A stretch of DNA of 64,000 nt from Rufibacter psychrotolerans (lineage in GTDB: Bacteria > Bacteroidota > Bacteroidia > Cytophagales > Hymenobacteraceae), in the NCBI RefSeq assembly GCF_016924645.1, contig NZ_JAFFJV010000014.1, positions 62,001 through 126,000 on the forward strand, written 5' to 3'. The notes under the pieces are model-generated. The model was not told the origin of the DNA. It was given only the letters and a program-made list of their open reading frames with translations, and searched no databases. This document shows positions 8,983 to 17,975 of this stretch, piece after piece. Made by a program: the position numbers and the translations under genes. Each line of letters opens with the position of its first letter. Positions within the stretch are counted from its first letter, which is position 1.

Positions 8983-9543
8983 GTGAAGGAGATTAAAAAA
9001 TACGATATCAACCTCGTGAAGCTTGGCAACAAACGCCATGACTACGAGTTTGAATTGGACGACCGCTTCTTTGAGTTGTTCAGCCAGCAGTTGATTCATG
9101 GCGGCCATCTCAAGGCAGAGGTGGTGCTGCACAAATCGGAGCTTCTTTTGCAGTTTGACTTCCACATCAGCGGTACCGTTCGCCTGACCTGCGACCGTAG
9201 CCTGGAGGAATTTGAGTATCCGCTGGAAGTTGACCAAACGCTGCACGTGCGCTTCGGCCCGGAAGACCTGGAGCTGGATGAGAACGTGCTGCAGATTGTA
9301 CCAGAGACGCAGTATATCAACATTGCACAGCACCTGTATGACTACATTGGGCTGGCGGTGCCCATGAAGAAGCTGCACCCCCGGTTTGTAGCGGAAGACC
9401 AGGAACGGGAAGATGATCCGGAGGCCGAAGGCCTGCTGATCTACTCCACCGGCCCTGCCGAAAATGATGAGGACGACGATAGCGACGATGACAACGACAA
9501 CCCGGTTGACCCGCGTTTCGCCGCCCTTAAAAAGTTAAAATAA
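8983..9543 (+). CDS. DUF177 (YceD-type) protein
   Basis: Cytosolic protein of 186 aa; the YceD family is linked to 23S rRNA accumulation and is almost always next to rpmF, as here (33 bases before it). The family stretch is around residues 55-75 (SGTVRLTCDRSLEEF), here with a single Cys. A run of Asp/Glu/Asn occupies residues 155-175 before a basic end. The start is GTG at 8983; no in-frame ATG precedes the conserved region. Confidence 0.85.
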   Translation: MKEIKKYDINLVKLGNKRHDYEFELDDRFFELFSQQLIHGGHLKAEVVLHKSELLLQFDFHISGTVRLTCDRSLEEFEYPLEVDQTLHVRFGPEDLELDENVLQIVPETQYINIAQHLYDYIGLAVPMKKLHPRFVAEDQEREDDPEAEGLLIYSTGPAENDEDDDSDDDNDNPVDPRFAALKKLK

Positions 9544-9576
9544 GTTTCTAAACCAATTTTGTAATAATTACCCGAG

Positions 9577-9771
9577 ATGGCACATCCAAAGCGAAAAATC
9601 TCCAAAACCAGAAGAGATAAGAGAAGAACGCACGACAAATTGACGCCCAAAGCGATTTCAATCTGCCCTAACACCGGTGAAGTACACCAGTACCACAGAA
9701 GCTACGTGGTAGACGGTGACCTGTACTACAAAGGCAAAGTGGCCATCAAAAATTATACCTCTGTTGCGTAA
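9577..9771 (+). CDS. rpmF: 50S ribosomal protein L32
   Basis: 64 aa, very basic. The N-terminal [17 protein letters not shown] and central [12 protein letters not shown] are diagnostic of L32. It keeps only one Cys of the zinc-ribbon pairs found in some L32 forms, so it is the zinc-independent type. Lies between the DUF177 gene and plsX, the standard bacterial order. Confidence 0.97.
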   Translation: MAHPKRKISKTRRDKRRTHDKLTPKAISICPNTGEVHQYHRSYVVDGDLYYKGKVAIKNYTSVA

Positions 9772-9800
9772 TAAAGCTTGCCTTGTCAGGCTTTATTTTA
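9771..9800 (+). terminator. Weak terminator or attenuator after rpmF
   Basis: ATAAAGC (9771-9777) and GCTTTAT (9790-9796) flank a 12-base loop and are followed by TTTA. Weak stem, so read-through into plsX is likely. Confidence 0.45.
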
Positions 9801-9835
9801 GTTACTTGTAGGATAATTTACGAAATACGCTTTAC

Positions 9836-10777
9836 ATGAAAATAGCTCTGGATGCAATGGGTGGCGACTTCGCCCCCGACGCAGTTGTAGAAGGCGCACT
9901 TTTGGCGGCTGAGAAGATGACGGATGAAGTAGAGATTTTCCTGATCGGAGATGAAGACACCATCCATTCCCTCCTGCAAAAGCACGGCTACACCGGTTCC
10001 AGAGTAAAGGTTGTTCACGCATCCCAGGTGATTGGGATGGGTGAACACCCTACCAAAGCCCTCACCCAGAAACCTGACTCCAGCATTGCCGTGGGCTACG
10101 GCATGCTTGCCTCCAAAAAGGTAGACGCCTTCTGCAGCGCCGGCAACACCGGGGCCATGCTGGTGGGCGCGGTGTTCAGCGTGAAACAGGTAGAGGGCAT
10201 TCTGCGTCCGGCCCTGGCCAGCTTTATTCCTAAGCTTTCTGGGGGGCACGGCGTTCTTCTGGACGTGGGCGCCATTGCCGACTGCAAGCCAGAAATCCTG
10301 GAGCAGTTTGGCGAGATTGGCTCTATCTGCGCCGAGAACATCCTGGACATCAAGAAACCCCGGGTAGGCCTTATGAACCTGGGCGAAGAGGAAGGCAAAG
10401 GCACCATGGTGACCCAGCCGGCCCACAAGCTGCTCAAAGAGAACAAATCCATCCACTTTATCGGGAACATTGAAGGGCGCGACTTGTTCAACGACAAGGC
10501 CGATGTCATTGTGTGTGACGGGTTCACCGGTAACGTCATCCTAAAGCTGGCGGAGTCTATCTATGACATCCTCCGGGAGAAAAACATCACCGACCCATTC
10601 TTTGACCGCTTCAACTATGAGGCGGTAGGCGGAAGCCCCGTACTGGGGGTAAATGGGAATGCGGTCATCGGTCACGGGGTCTCCAACCCCACCGCTATCT
10701 GCAATATGTTGCACCTGGCCCACAAAATGGCAGAAACGCACATTGCCGACAAACTCAAAAAATACTTCAGCGCCTGA
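9836..10777 (+). CDS. plsX: Phosphate acyltransferase PlsX
   Basis: Peripheral membrane enzyme converting acyl-ACP to acyl-phosphate, the first step of phospholipid synthesis by the PlsX/PlsY route. 313 aa. Diagnostic parts: N-terminal IALDAMGGDFAPDAVVEGA, central CSAGNTGAML, and VVCDGFTGNVILK. Followed after 36 bases by fabH, the common pairing that links fatty acid and phospholipid synthesis. Confidence 0.96.
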   Translation: MKIALDAMGGDFAPDAVVEGALLAAEKMTDEVEIFLIGDEDTIHSLLQKHGYTGSRVKVVHASQVIGMGEHPTKALTQKPDSSIAVGYGMLASKKVDAFCSAGNTGAMLVGAVFSVKQVEGILRPALASFIPKLSGGHGVLLDVGAIADCKPEILEQFGEIGSICAENILDIKKPRVGLMNLGEEEGKGTMVTQPAHKLLKENKSIHFIGNIEGRDLFNDKADVIVCDGFTGNVILKLAESIYDILREKNITDPFFDRFNYEAVGGSPVLGVNGNAVIGHGVSNPTAICNMLHLAHKMAETHIADKLKKYFSA

Positions 10778-10813
10778 TAGCGCGCGCCTTCACCAGACAA
10801 CCCTTCAGACAAT

Positions 10814-11812
10814 ATGAGTAAAATTACCGCCGCGATCACCGGTGTGAGCGGATATGCCCCAGAGTATGTGTTGACCAACCAAGAGTTGGAGACCATGGTA
10901 GAAACCAACGACGAGTGGATTGTTAGCCGCACGGGCATCAAAGAAAGACGCATCCTGAAGGGCGAAGACCAGGGCACCTCCGCCATCGCCATCCCCGCGG
11001 TGCTGGACCTGCTCCAAAAAACCAACACCCAACCAGAGGAAGTTGACCTGCTCATCTGCGCCACCACTACCCCAGACATGGTGTTCCCGGCCACGGCCAA
11101 CATCATCTGCGCCGAGGTAGGCGCCGTGAACGCGTTTGGCTATGACCTGCAGGCGGCCTGCTCCGGTTTCCTGTTTGCGCTGGCTACCGGAGCCCAGTTC
11201 ATTGAAACCGGCAAATACAAAAAAGTAATTGTGGTAGGCGCCGACAAGATGTCGGCCATTGTAGACTACACAGACCGCGCCACCTGCATTATCTTCGGAG
11301 ACGGCGGCGGCGCCGTGATGCTGGAACCGAACACCGAAGGCCTTGGCATCCAGGACAGCATCCTGAAGTCTGACGGTTCCGGGGTGCAGTTCCTGCACAT
11401 GAAAGCCGGCGGTAGCCGTAGACCGGCCACTGCTGAGACTGTGGCCCGCCGAGAGCACTACGCCTTCCAGGAAGGGCAGCAGGTCTTTAAATTCGCGGTG
11501 AAAGGCATGGCCGATGTGTCTGCCGAGGTAATGGAGAAAAACAACCTCACCGCCGATGACATTGCCTGGCTGGTTCCGCACCAAGCCAACAAGCGCATCA
11601 TTGACGCCACGGCCAACCGCATGGGCGTGGGCCCCGAGAAGGTGATGCTCAACATCCAGAAATACGGCAACACCACCAGCGGCACCATTCCGCTGTGCCT
11701 GTGGGAGTACGAGCCTCAACTCAAAAAAGGCGATAACCTCATTCTGGCCGCGTTTGGCGGTGGTTTTACCTGGGGCGCCATCTACCTGAAGTGGGCGTAT
11801 GACCCCAAATAA
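10814..11812 (+). CDS. fabH: 3-oxoacyl-ACP synthase III (FabH)
   Basis: Condensing enzyme that starts fatty acid synthesis from acyl-CoA and malonyl-ACP. 332 aa with a complete Cys-His-Asn triad: Cys116 (QAACSGF), His256 (VPHQANKRI) and Asn286 (YGNTTSG). In Bacteroidota it normally prefers branched acyl-CoA primers; that is family knowledge and not visible here. Last gene of the plsX group before a hairpin. Confidence 0.96.
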   Translation: MSKITAAITGVSGYAPEYVLTNQELETMVETNDEWIVSRTGIKERRILKGEDQGTSAIAIPAVLDLLQKTNTQPEEVDLLICATTTPDMVFPATANIICAEVGAVNAFGYDLQAACSGFLFALATGAQFIETGKYKKVIVVGADKMSAIVDYTDRATCIIFGDGGGAVMLEPNTEGLGIQDSILKSDGSGVQFLHMKAGGSRRPATAETVARREHYAFQEGQQVFKFAVKGMADVSAEVMEKNNLTADDIAWLVPHQANKRIIDATANRMGVGPEKVMLNIQKYGNTTSGTIPLCLWEYEPQLKKGDNLILAAFGGGFTWGAIYLKWAYDPK

Positions 11813-11850
11813 CCGGGCTCGTTTTTAAGGTACTTTTCTAAAATAGATCA

Positions 11851-11882
11851 AAAAATTCGGCTATCTTTGGCCGAATTTTTTT
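11851..11882 (+). promoter_or_regulatory. Hairpin between fabH and efp with a -7-type box in its loop
   Basis: AAAAATTCGGC (11851-11861) pairs with GCCGAATTTTT (11870-11880), followed by TT: a good intrinsic terminator for fabH. The 8-base loop is exactly TATCTTTG, a match to TAnnTTTG, 77 bases before the efp start. The same DNA may end one transcript and begin the next. Confidence 0.6.
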
Positions 11883-11946
11883 ATTTCCGAACGGGTGTAA
11901 TCCCGTTCGTGAGCACTAAACGAACCACCTATTATTCAACATACCT

Positions 11947-12510
11947 ATGGCAACCACCGCTGATTTCCGCAACGGGCTTTGCATTGAATTTAACGGCGAC
12001 TTATGGATCATCACTGAGTTTCAGCACGTGAAACCAGGCAAAGGTCCAGCCTTCGTACGCACCAAACTGAAAAACATCAAGACTGGTAAAGTGGTAGACA
12101 ACACCTTCACCGCCGGCGTGAAAGTGACCACTGCCCGCGTGGAGCAGCGCCCGCATCAGTTTATCTACAAAGATGATTACGGCTACAACTTCATGGACCT
12201 GAGCACGTTTGAGCAGGTGACCCTGGAGGAGAAGATGGTGCCCTTCGCTGACCTCATGAAAGAAGGCCAGGAAGTAACCATCTTGTTCCACGCCGAGACT
12301 GAAACGCCGCTTACCGCCGAGCTTCCTACGTATGTAGAGCTCACCGTTACGTATACAGAGCCAGGCATTAAGGGAGACACCGCCACCAACGCCTCTAAAC
12401 CCGCCATTGTAGAAACCGGCGCCACCATCTCGGTGCCCCTTTTCATTGGCCAGGACGAAAAAATTAAGGTAGACACGCGTACCTATACCTACGCCGAACG
12501 AGTAAAATAG
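11947..12510 (+). CDS. efp: Elongation factor P
   Basis: Relieves ribosome stalling at polyproline. 187 aa with the usual three beta-barrel domains. The tip of domain I reads KPGKGPAF with Lys32 at the position that is modified in many bacteria; no EpmA/B, EarP or YmfI gene is seen here. Ends with the conserved region [23 protein letters not shown], quoted in part: [13 protein letters not shown]. Followed after 4 bases by accB. Confidence 0.97.
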   Translation: MATTADFRNGLCIEFNGDLWIITEFQHVKPGKGPAFVRTKLKNIKTGKVVDNTFTAGVKVTTARVEQRPHQFIYKDDYGYNFMDLSTFEQVTLEEKMVPFADLMKEGQEVTILFHAETETPLTAELPTYVELTVTYTEPGIKGDTATNASKPAIVETGATISVPLFIGQDEKIKVDTRTYTYAERVK

Positions 12511-12514
12511 AACT

Positions 12515-13006
12515 ATGAAAGCAAAGGAAATCCAAGAACTGATTGATTTCATCGCGAAATCAGGCCTGAATAAAGTTGACATTGAGACCGAGGAGTTCAA
12601 GATCTCAGTGGAGCGCGAGGCAAGCCAGAAAGTGAAGTTTGTGTCAGGCGCTGCCCCAGCGGCCGCCCCTGCCCCAGCTCCGCAAGCGGCTGCTCCGGCC
12701 CCGCTGCCAGCCGCCCCGGCTACCCCGGCCACTCCTGCTCAACCAGCCGCCGAGGACACCAGCCGTTACGTAACCATCAAGGCCCCCATGATCGGGACGC
12801 TGTACCGCTCGGCCAACCCAGAGTCGCCGGCGTTTGTGAACGTAGGTGACGAGGTAAAAAAAGGCCAGGTGATCTGCATCATTGAGGCCATGAAACTCTT
12901 CAATGAGATTGAGTCTGAGGTATCGGGCCGCATTGTGAAGGTATTGGTAGAAAATGCCTCCCCGGTGGAGTATGACCAACCCCTGTTCTTGGTAGATCCT
13001 AGTTAA
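12515..13006 (+). CDS. accB: Biotin carboxyl carrier protein of acetyl-CoA carboxylase
   Basis: 163 aa. N-terminal helix region, an Ala/Pro-rich flexible hinge (about residues 47-85), then the biotinyl domain with the biotinylation motif EAMKL (Lys in the [12 protein letters not shown] stretch). Carries CO2 as carboxybiotin from AccC to the carboxyltransferase. Co-transcribed with efp; the accC gene follows after a 159-base repeat-filled spacer. Confidence 0.96.
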   Translation: MKAKEIQELIDFIAKSGLNKVDIETEEFKISVEREASQKVKFVSGAAPAAAPAPAPQAAAPAPLPAAPATPATPAQPAAEDTSRYVTIKAPMIGTLYRSANPESPAFVNVGDEVKKGQVICIIEAMKLFNEIESEVSGRIVKVLVENASPVEYDQPLFLVDPS

Positions 13007-13164
13007 TGTGCTAATTCTTTAATGTGCTGATGTGCTAATTCTTGGTTTGGCGGGGAACTTAAGTAAGTAACTTCTACTTCCCTCCTGCCATTGATTGGTT
13101 CATCAGCACATTATTTTTGTGAATCATTAGCACATCAGCACATTTACACATTAGCACATTAACC
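13002..13164. repeat. Large imperfect inverted repeat between accB and accC
   Basis: The left side (about 13002-13039) is built from AATGTGCTAAT and AATGTGCTGATGTGCTAAT; the right side (13126-13164) is its near-perfect mirror, ending 2 bases before the accC start. The 19-base core 13021-13039 matches 13126-13144 exactly when inverted, and a further CATCAGCACATT lies at 13111-13122. The left arm begins at the accB stop codon. A folded transcript would put both the accB end and the accC start in one stem. Confidence 0.8.
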
Positions 13165-13165
13165 A

Positions 13166-14509
13166 ATGTTCAAAAAAATACTAATTGCCAACCGTGGCGA
13201 GATTGCGCTAAGGATAATCCGGACGTGTAAGGAAATGGGCATTAAGACGGTAGCAGTGTATTCTACCGCCGACAAGGAAAGTCTGCACGTGCGCTTCGCA
13301 GATGAGGCGGTGTGTATTGGTCCCGCTCCAAGCGCCCAGTCTTACCTGAACATCCCTAACCTGATTGCCGCCGCGGAAATAACCAACGCCGATGCCATTC
13401 ACCCGGGCTACGGCTTCCTTTCTGAAAATGCCGAATTTTCCAGAATCTGTGCCGAAAACGGTATCAAGTTCATTGGGGCTACCCCAGAGATGATCAACTC
13501 CATGGGCGATAAGTCGTCGGCCAAGGATACCATGAAAAAAGCGGGCGTGCCAACTATTCCTGGTTCTGACGGTCTGTTGACTTCTGCCGAGCAAGGCAAG
13601 AAACTGGCGGCTAAGATCAAATATCCGGTAATCATCAAAGCCACGGCCGGTGGTGGTGGACGCGGGATGCGGATCATCAAATCTGCCGAGGAGTTTGACA
13701 AAGCCTGGAACGATGCCCGCCAGGAAGCCAAAGCCGCTTTCGGGAACGACGGCATGTACCTGGAGAAGTTCGTGGAAGAGCCTCGCCACATTGAGATTCA
13801 GATTGTGGGCGACCAGTACGGAAAAGTATGTCACCTTTCTGAGCGCGACTGCTCTATCCAGCGCCGTCACCAGAAACTGATTGAGGAAACGCCGTCGCCG
13901 TTCATTGACCAAGACCTGCGCGAGCGCATGGGCCAGGCAGCTATTGCCGGTGCCGCCGCTATCAATTACGAGGGCGTGGGGACCATTGAGTTCCTGGTAG
14001 ACAAGCACAAAGAGTTCTACTTCATGGAGATGAACACCCGTATTCAGGTGGAGCACCCCATCACCGAGGAAGTAGTGAACTATGACCTGATCAAAGAGCA
14101 GATCAAAGTAGCGGCTGGCGTTCCAATTTCCGGTAAAAACTACTACCCGCAGATGCACGCCATTGAGTGCCGTATCAACGCGGAGGATCCTAAGGCCGGT
14201 TTCCGTCCGAGCCCAGGCAAAATCAACGTGCTTCACATCCCGGGCGGCCACGGAGTACGGGTAGACACGCACGTGTATGCGGGTTACACCATCCCGGCCA
14301 ACTATGACTCCATGATCGCGAAGCTGATTGTGAGCGCCCAAACCCGCGAGGAAGCCATCGTGAAAATGAAACGTGCTTTGAGCGAGTTCGTGATTGAAGG
14401 CGTGAAAACCACCATTCCGTTCCACCTGGCCATGATGGACGATGAAGGTTTCAAATCAGGAAACTTCACCACCAGCTACCTGGACAGCTACGACTTCACG
14501 CAAGTTTAA
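13166..14509 (+). CDS. accC: Biotin carboxylase subunit of acetyl-CoA carboxylase
   Basis: ATP-grasp enzyme of 447 aa that carboxylates biotin on AccB. Visible features: N-terminal [23 protein letters not shown], the ATP-binding Gly-rich loop [22 protein letters not shown], and [14 protein letters not shown] with catalytic and metal-binding Glu/Arg residues. Length is standard for a stand-alone AccC. The carboxyltransferase genes are not in the window. Confidence 0.96.
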   Translation: MFKKILIANRGEIALRIIRTCKEMGIKTVAVYSTADKESLHVRFADEAVCIGPAPSAQSYLNIPNLIAAAEITNADAIHPGYGFLSENAEFSRICAENGIKFIGATPEMINSMGDKSSAKDTMKKAGVPTIPGSDGLLTSAEQGKKLAAKIKYPVIIKATAGGGGRGMRIIKSAEEFDKAWNDARQEAKAAFGNDGMYLEKFVEEPRHIEIQIVGDQYGKVCHLSERDCSIQRRHQKLIEETPSPFIDQDLRERMGQAAIAGAAAINYEGVGTIEFLVDKHKEFYFMEMNTRIQVEHPITEEVVNYDLIKEQIKVAAGVPISGKNYYPQMHAIECRINAEDPKAGFRPSPGKINVLHIPGGHGVRVDTHVYAGYTIPANYDSMIAKLIVSAQTREEAIVKMKRALSEFVIEGVKTTIPFHLAMMDDEGFKSGNFTTSYLDSYDFTQV

Positions 14510-14529
14510 ACTTGCACCAAATACTACAG

Positions 14530-14557
14530 AAAAAGCAGCCTTAAAGGCTGCTTTTTT
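14530..14557 (+). terminator. Terminator after accC
   Basis: AAAAAGCAGCCTT (14530-14542) pairs with AAGGCTGCTTTTTT (14544-14557). Confidence 0.85.
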
Positions 14558-14626
14558 CATTTTACTGATAGGGGTAAAACCCGCTTCCGCTGTTTACATG
14601 ATACCCTACATGAATTAACTGTTTAC

Positions 14627-15574
14627 ATGAAAACCTTTTGCTTCTGGCTTTCTCTTGCCTTTGTAGTTCTTGCTGCTCCTGGTTGCACCTCCATTCTGTA
14701 TTTAGACCGGGAACAGCCCGCTGTAGTACAACTGCCGGATTCAACACTATCCCTGCTGCTGGTGCAGCGCTACGATGCTTCTTTGCTTCCTTACAAAAAA
14801 GACCGCAAAATTGAGGTGTACCGAGATGGGGCAAGACAAGCCCTGGACGCAGTTCAGCATGAACTTTCACTAGACTCGGGTTTCCAGGTGGTGTTAGCCG
14901 ATAGCAGCCTTTTCCTAAAGAAATCAACCGAGGAGCGTTTGCTCAATCAACAGAAAGTTCAGCAACTCTGCCGTGAATACAACACCTCCCTCCTGCTGGT
15001 GCTGGATACCCTGGATGCCTATATGGAGCAGACTACGGTCACGCGGGATAAAGATGAAAAAGGGAATGTCTCTAAAACTGCCGAGTATTCTTTGGTAGTA
15101 ACTGCTAAATGGAAATTGTTCAATCAGGAAGGAAAGTTACTGGATGAAGCATTTCTGACCCAGAGTGAACCTTATAGCAGCCGGGCAGTGATCAGCGGAC
15201 TTTTTGCTTTAGGTCCGGCCATGGCCAACGCCGGGGAAGCGGTTAACCGGAATGCCGCGAGCTTGGGAAGGCAATATGCCCAACGGTTCTACCCTACCAA
15301 ACTCACCATCGCTAAGGAATATTACCACCAGAAAGAACTGGCGCAGGCCGCCGAAATGATCAGGCTGTCTGAGTGGGAAAAGGCCTCGGAACTGCTGGTG
15401 CCCCTTGCTTCAGGAAAGGCATCGGCTGTTACAGGTAAAGCCGCTTATAATCTGGCCGTCATCAATGAAATCCAGGGCAACCTGCCGGAAGCCAAACGGT
15501 GGGCAGACGTTGCCCGGAAAGCGGGGTTGAAAAGAGCCCGTTACCTCTTATCTGATCTCAATATGCAGCGATAA
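14627..15574 (+). CDS. DUF6340-like lipoprotein
   Basis: 315 aa with a lipoprotein signal peptide (LSLAFVVLAAPGC, Cys about residue 20). The middle region is alpha/beta with the stretch LLLVLDTLDAYMEQ; the C-terminal third is helical and reads like two TPR-type repeats (KAAYNLAVINEIQGNLPEAK). I recognise the layout as the DUF6340 family of Bacteroidota, whose function is unknown; the assignment is tentative. The sequence before the start contains TGTTTACATGA twice, so a second in-frame or near start should not be confused with the ATG at 14627. Confidence 0.7.
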   Translation: MKTFCFWLSLAFVVLAAPGCTSILYLDREQPAVVQLPDSTLSLLLVQRYDASLLPYKKDRKIEVYRDGARQALDAVQHELSLDSGFQVVLADSSLFLKKSTEERLLNQQKVQQLCREYNTSLLLVLDTLDAYMEQTTVTRDKDEKGNVSKTAEYSLVVTAKWKLFNQEGKLLDEAFLTQSEPYSSRAVISGLFALGPAMANAGEAVNRNAASLGRQYAQRFYPTKLTIAKEYYHQKELAQAAEMIRLSEWEKASELLVPLASGKASAVTGKAAYNLAVINEIQGNLPEAKRWADVARKAGLKRARYLLSDLNMQR

Positions 15575-15579
15575 AACAA

Positions 15580-15629
15580 AACTCCAGTTTTAAGCCTGAT
15601 TCAGAGAAAACAGGCTTAAAACGGGAGTT
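15580..15629. terminator. Bidirectional terminator (repeat-family copy)
   Basis: AACTCC-GTTTTAAGCCTG pairs with CAGGCTTAAAAC-GGAGTT around an ATTCAGAGAAAA centre. It separates two convergent genes. The 15587-15622 core belongs to the dispersed palindromic family, with AAGCC/GGCTT replacing GGGCC/GGCCC in both arms. Confidence 0.8.
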
Positions 15630-15650
15630 AAAATTTCAAAGCAACCAATC

Positions 15651-16226
15651 TTACTTAGCCACCGCTTCTTTGGCCACTAGTTCATCCAGTTCATTGAACC
15701 ATTCCTCGCCGTATTTTCGGATTAAAGGCTCCCGCAGGAACTTGTACACCGGCACACCCAACTCTTGCCCGAAGGAACAGGCTGGGTTACAGATTTCCCA
15801 ACGGTCGTAGTTCAGGGCTTCAAATCCATCGTACTTGGTGATCCGGATGGGGTACAGATGACAGGAAATGGGTTTTTTCCAAGAGATCTTTCCGTCCAGG
15901 TACGCTTGTTCAATGGCGCACTTGAGCGCGAGGTTGTCGTCATAGATGGCGTAGGCGCACTCGCGGTTCCCGATGGTGGGGGTACTGTAGTCGCCTTCAA
16001 AGTCTTCCACAAACAGCCCCTGCTCGGCCACGGCTTTGATGCCTTCCTGTGACATATAGGGTTTTACGTGTTCGTAGGCCTCGGCTAAGACAGGCAGTTC
16101 GTCTTTCTCCAAAGGAGCACCCAAGTCACCCTCTACGCAGCAGGCGCCTTTGCACTTCTCCAGGTTACAGACAAAGAACTTGTCCTTGAGATCGTCAGAC
16201 AGAACGGTATTTTGTAATACAATCAT
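15651..16226 (-). CDS. DUF3109 family Cys-rich protein
   Basis: 191 aa. Eight or so Cys residues are arranged as [11 protein letters not shown] near the N-terminus, a Cys in NRECAY, CAIEQ, SCHLYP and CNPACSFG, a pattern suggesting an Fe-S cluster or zinc site. This is the pattern of the DUF3109 family, common in Bacteroidota and of unknown function. Its own promoter box is at 16251-16258. Confidence 0.85.
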   Translation of the reverse strand: MIVLQNTVLSDDLKDKFFVCNLEKCKGACCVEGDLGAPLEKDELPVLAEAYEHVKPYMSQEGIKAVAEQGLFVEDFEGDYSTPTIGNRECAYAIYDDNLALKCAIEQAYLDGKISWKKPISCHLYPIRITKYDGFEALNYDRWEICNPACSFGQELGVPVYKFLREPLIRKYGEEWFNELDELVAKEAVAK

Positions 16227-16250
16227 GAGCTATTTCTTACAGCAGAAAGA

Positions 16251-16258
16251 CAAAAGTA
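16251..16258 (-). promoter_or_regulatory. -7 box of the DUF3109 gene
   Basis: TACTTTTG on the minus strand, 24 bases before the ATG, matches TAnnTTTG. Confidence 0.5.
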
Positions 16259-16300
16259 CCGCTATTTAAGTTCGGCCGCAAAGGGTTGGCACTGGCCGCT

Positions 16301-16354
16301 AAAAAACAAAAGCAGCCGTTTTGGGGCTGCTTTCTCCAAACAAGGTTGAAAACG
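16301..16354 (-). terminator. Terminator overlapping a dispersed repeat copy
   Basis: On the minus strand AGCAGCC and GGCTGCT form a stem followed by TTTTGTTTTTT, ending the 16356-16754 gene. The palindromic repeat copy at 16317-16354 (CGTTTTGGGGC to GAAAACG) overlaps it and reaches to the stop codon. Confidence 0.75.
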
Positions 16355-16355
16355 G

Positions 16356-16754
16356 TTAGTCTTCCATGACCCAGGCGAGGGCATCTGCTTCGTTATCAAA
16401 GAAGTGGGTGTCAAACTTGATCAGGCCGCTGCCTTTGAGGAACATGTTTTCCACGGCCATTTTGTTGAAGATATCGGTGGCTACCAGTACGGCCATCTTC
16501 TTGAGGTCGCTTTCCTGGGAAAACCGGGGAGCCCACTCTTTGGCGGTCCATTCCTGATCAGCGGGCCGAATGGCGCGGGCATTGGTGTTATCGCCAATCC
16601 AGCGGGTGACGGTACGCTCTTTGGCTAGCTGCAGGTAAAGCCCCAGAATCTCGCGGTACTCCTGCGTGCCCGCAAAGCCCAGCCACTTGGTTCTTACCAG
16701 TTGCAGGTCTTCTTCATAGGAGATGGTAATAATGTCGCTTTTATAATAAATCAT
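16356..16754 (-). CDS. Small cytosolic protein, SpoIIAA/STAS-like (hypothetical)
   Basis: 132 aa, no signal peptide or membrane segment. Alternating beta and alpha segments, a WIGDNTNARAI stretch and a C-terminal FDTHFFDNEADALAWV resemble the SpoIIAA-like/STAS-fold proteins found in Hymenobacteraceae, often with a stress or signalling role. The fold assignment is by look only. Single-gene unit: terminator downstream, long spacer upstream. Confidence 0.6.
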   Translation of the reverse strand: MIYYKSDIITISYEEDLQLVRTKWLGFAGTQEYREILGLYLQLAKERTVTRWIGDNTNARAIRPADQEWTAKEWAPRFSQESDLKKMAVLVATDIFNKMAVENMFLKGSGLIKFDTHFFDNEADALAWVMED

Positions 16755-17180
16755 TGCTGTTGCTGTCTGGACTGTATTTCTGCGCCTGGGCTCCGGTTTT
16801 TTTGGCGGTAAGTTTTGTCTGGCTTACGCCCCTGGAGTTAGAGTGTGTCTGGCACTCCCCACCAGGCAATTGTTCACTTTGAGCGCTTGGGCAAGGTATG
16901 TTTTACCAATATCGGGCCAAATTGTTTAAAAATAGGCTAATTTCAAAGCAGAACGGTTCTGGCCCCTGCCATTGGGGCTCTTTTCTGGGTTGTCCTGGCC
17001 TTGTCTTAGGATAATTTCAAGCATGCGGCGGCCCCTCTCTGCCGCCCAACCGGCGAAAGGCTGGGCAATGGCAGGTACGGGCCGGTTTTGCTGGAACTGC
17101 AGAAAATAAAAACATATAAATAATTAAATTATAATAAATTGGAGAGTTTTTAAAACTTTCCTGCTTAAGCCCGTACTTCA
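16755..17180. other. 426-base spacer without a gene
   Basis: No ORF or RNA gene is recognised. The last 70 bases are markedly AT-rich (AAAACATATAAATAATTAAAT), as expected for the promoter of the envelope cluster that starts at 17181, but no clean TAnnTTTG box is visible. Confidence 0.5.
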
Positions 17181-17933
17181 ATGCTTCAGAAACCGGACGT
17201 CAAACTCCTCCTGCTGACTGCCACCCTCGTCCTGACGGGGAGCAAAACGTTCTCCCAAGCCATCGCCCCCCAGAACGCCCCCCATCAACAGCCCTCCACC
17301 CCTTACCCCGTTAGCCTGTACCAGCAGGCTACCCAACCGGAAGCCCACCTGTTCAATGGCCCCGAGTACGTTGATTACCGGAGGCTCTACCGCGAGGGGC
17401 ACCAGTTTTTCCTCCAGGACCAGAAGGCCACCGGGGCCGTGCACTATGACGGCGACTGGTACCAGGAAGTACCGCTGCTGTATGACGTGGTCACCGATGA
17501 GGTGGTGCTGGTGAAGAACGGGGTTCTGCTGCAGAAACTGGTGAGCGAGAAACTGACCGCCTTTCTGCTGCAGGGGCACCACTTTGTGCGCCATGTGGCC
17601 CCGGACACTGCGGCGGCGGCCACGCTGCCCACCGGCTTCTATGACCTGCTGCACGACGGGCCCACCCAACTGCTGGTAAAGCGCAAAAAACTGAAGGAAC
17701 ACGTGGTGGAAGACAACCGCGAAGTGGAAAAGTATAAACCCGACGATAAGTTCTACATCCAGAAAGACAACCGTTACCACCAGGTGAAAACCGGCAAATC
17801 GGTGTACCGGGTGTTCCAGGACAAGAAGAAAGAACTCAAAAAGCACGCGCGCTCCCAGAAATTGAAGTTCAGGAGACAGCGTGAGCAAGCCATTCTGGCC
17901 CTGGTGATCCACTACAACTCCCTGAACCCGTAA
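17181..17933 (+). CDS. Secreted protein of the envelope cluster, unknown function
   Basis: 250 aa with a signal peptide (LLLLTATLVLTGSKTFSQ, cleavage about residue 26). The middle part carries an EYVDYRRLY / HYDGDWYQEVPLLYD region; the C-terminal 90 residues are strongly basic with many Lys/Arg (KRKKLKEHV, KKKELKKHARSQKLKFRRQR). I do not recognise a named domain. It lies 42 bases before a TonB-dependent receptor and reads as its co-transcribed partner; periplasmic location is inferred. Confidence 0.7.
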   Translation: MLQKPDVKLLLLTATLVLTGSKTFSQAIAPQNAPHQQPSTPYPVSLYQQATQPEAHLFNGPEYVDYRRLYREGHQFFLQDQKATGAVHYDGDWYQEVPLLYDVVTDEVVLVKNGVLLQKLVSEKLTAFLLQGHHFVRHVAPDTAAAATLPTGFYDLLHDGPTQLLVKRKKLKEHVVEDNREVEKYKPDDKFYIQKDNRYHQVKTGKSVYRVFQDKKKELKKHARSQKLKFRRQREQAILALVIHYNSLNP

Positions 17934-17975
17934 CCTGCCCTCTCTTTTGCCCTTTCCCAATTTTCTGTCACGTTC

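Noticed and set aside
13208..14425. 405-codon minus-strand ORF opposite accC
   Set aside because: Shadow of accC; His/Val/Leu-rich composition typical of antisense frames.
16755..17180. Possible tRNA or small RNA gene in the long spacer
   Set aside because: No cloverleaf-like pairing, CCA end or terminator could be found by eye.
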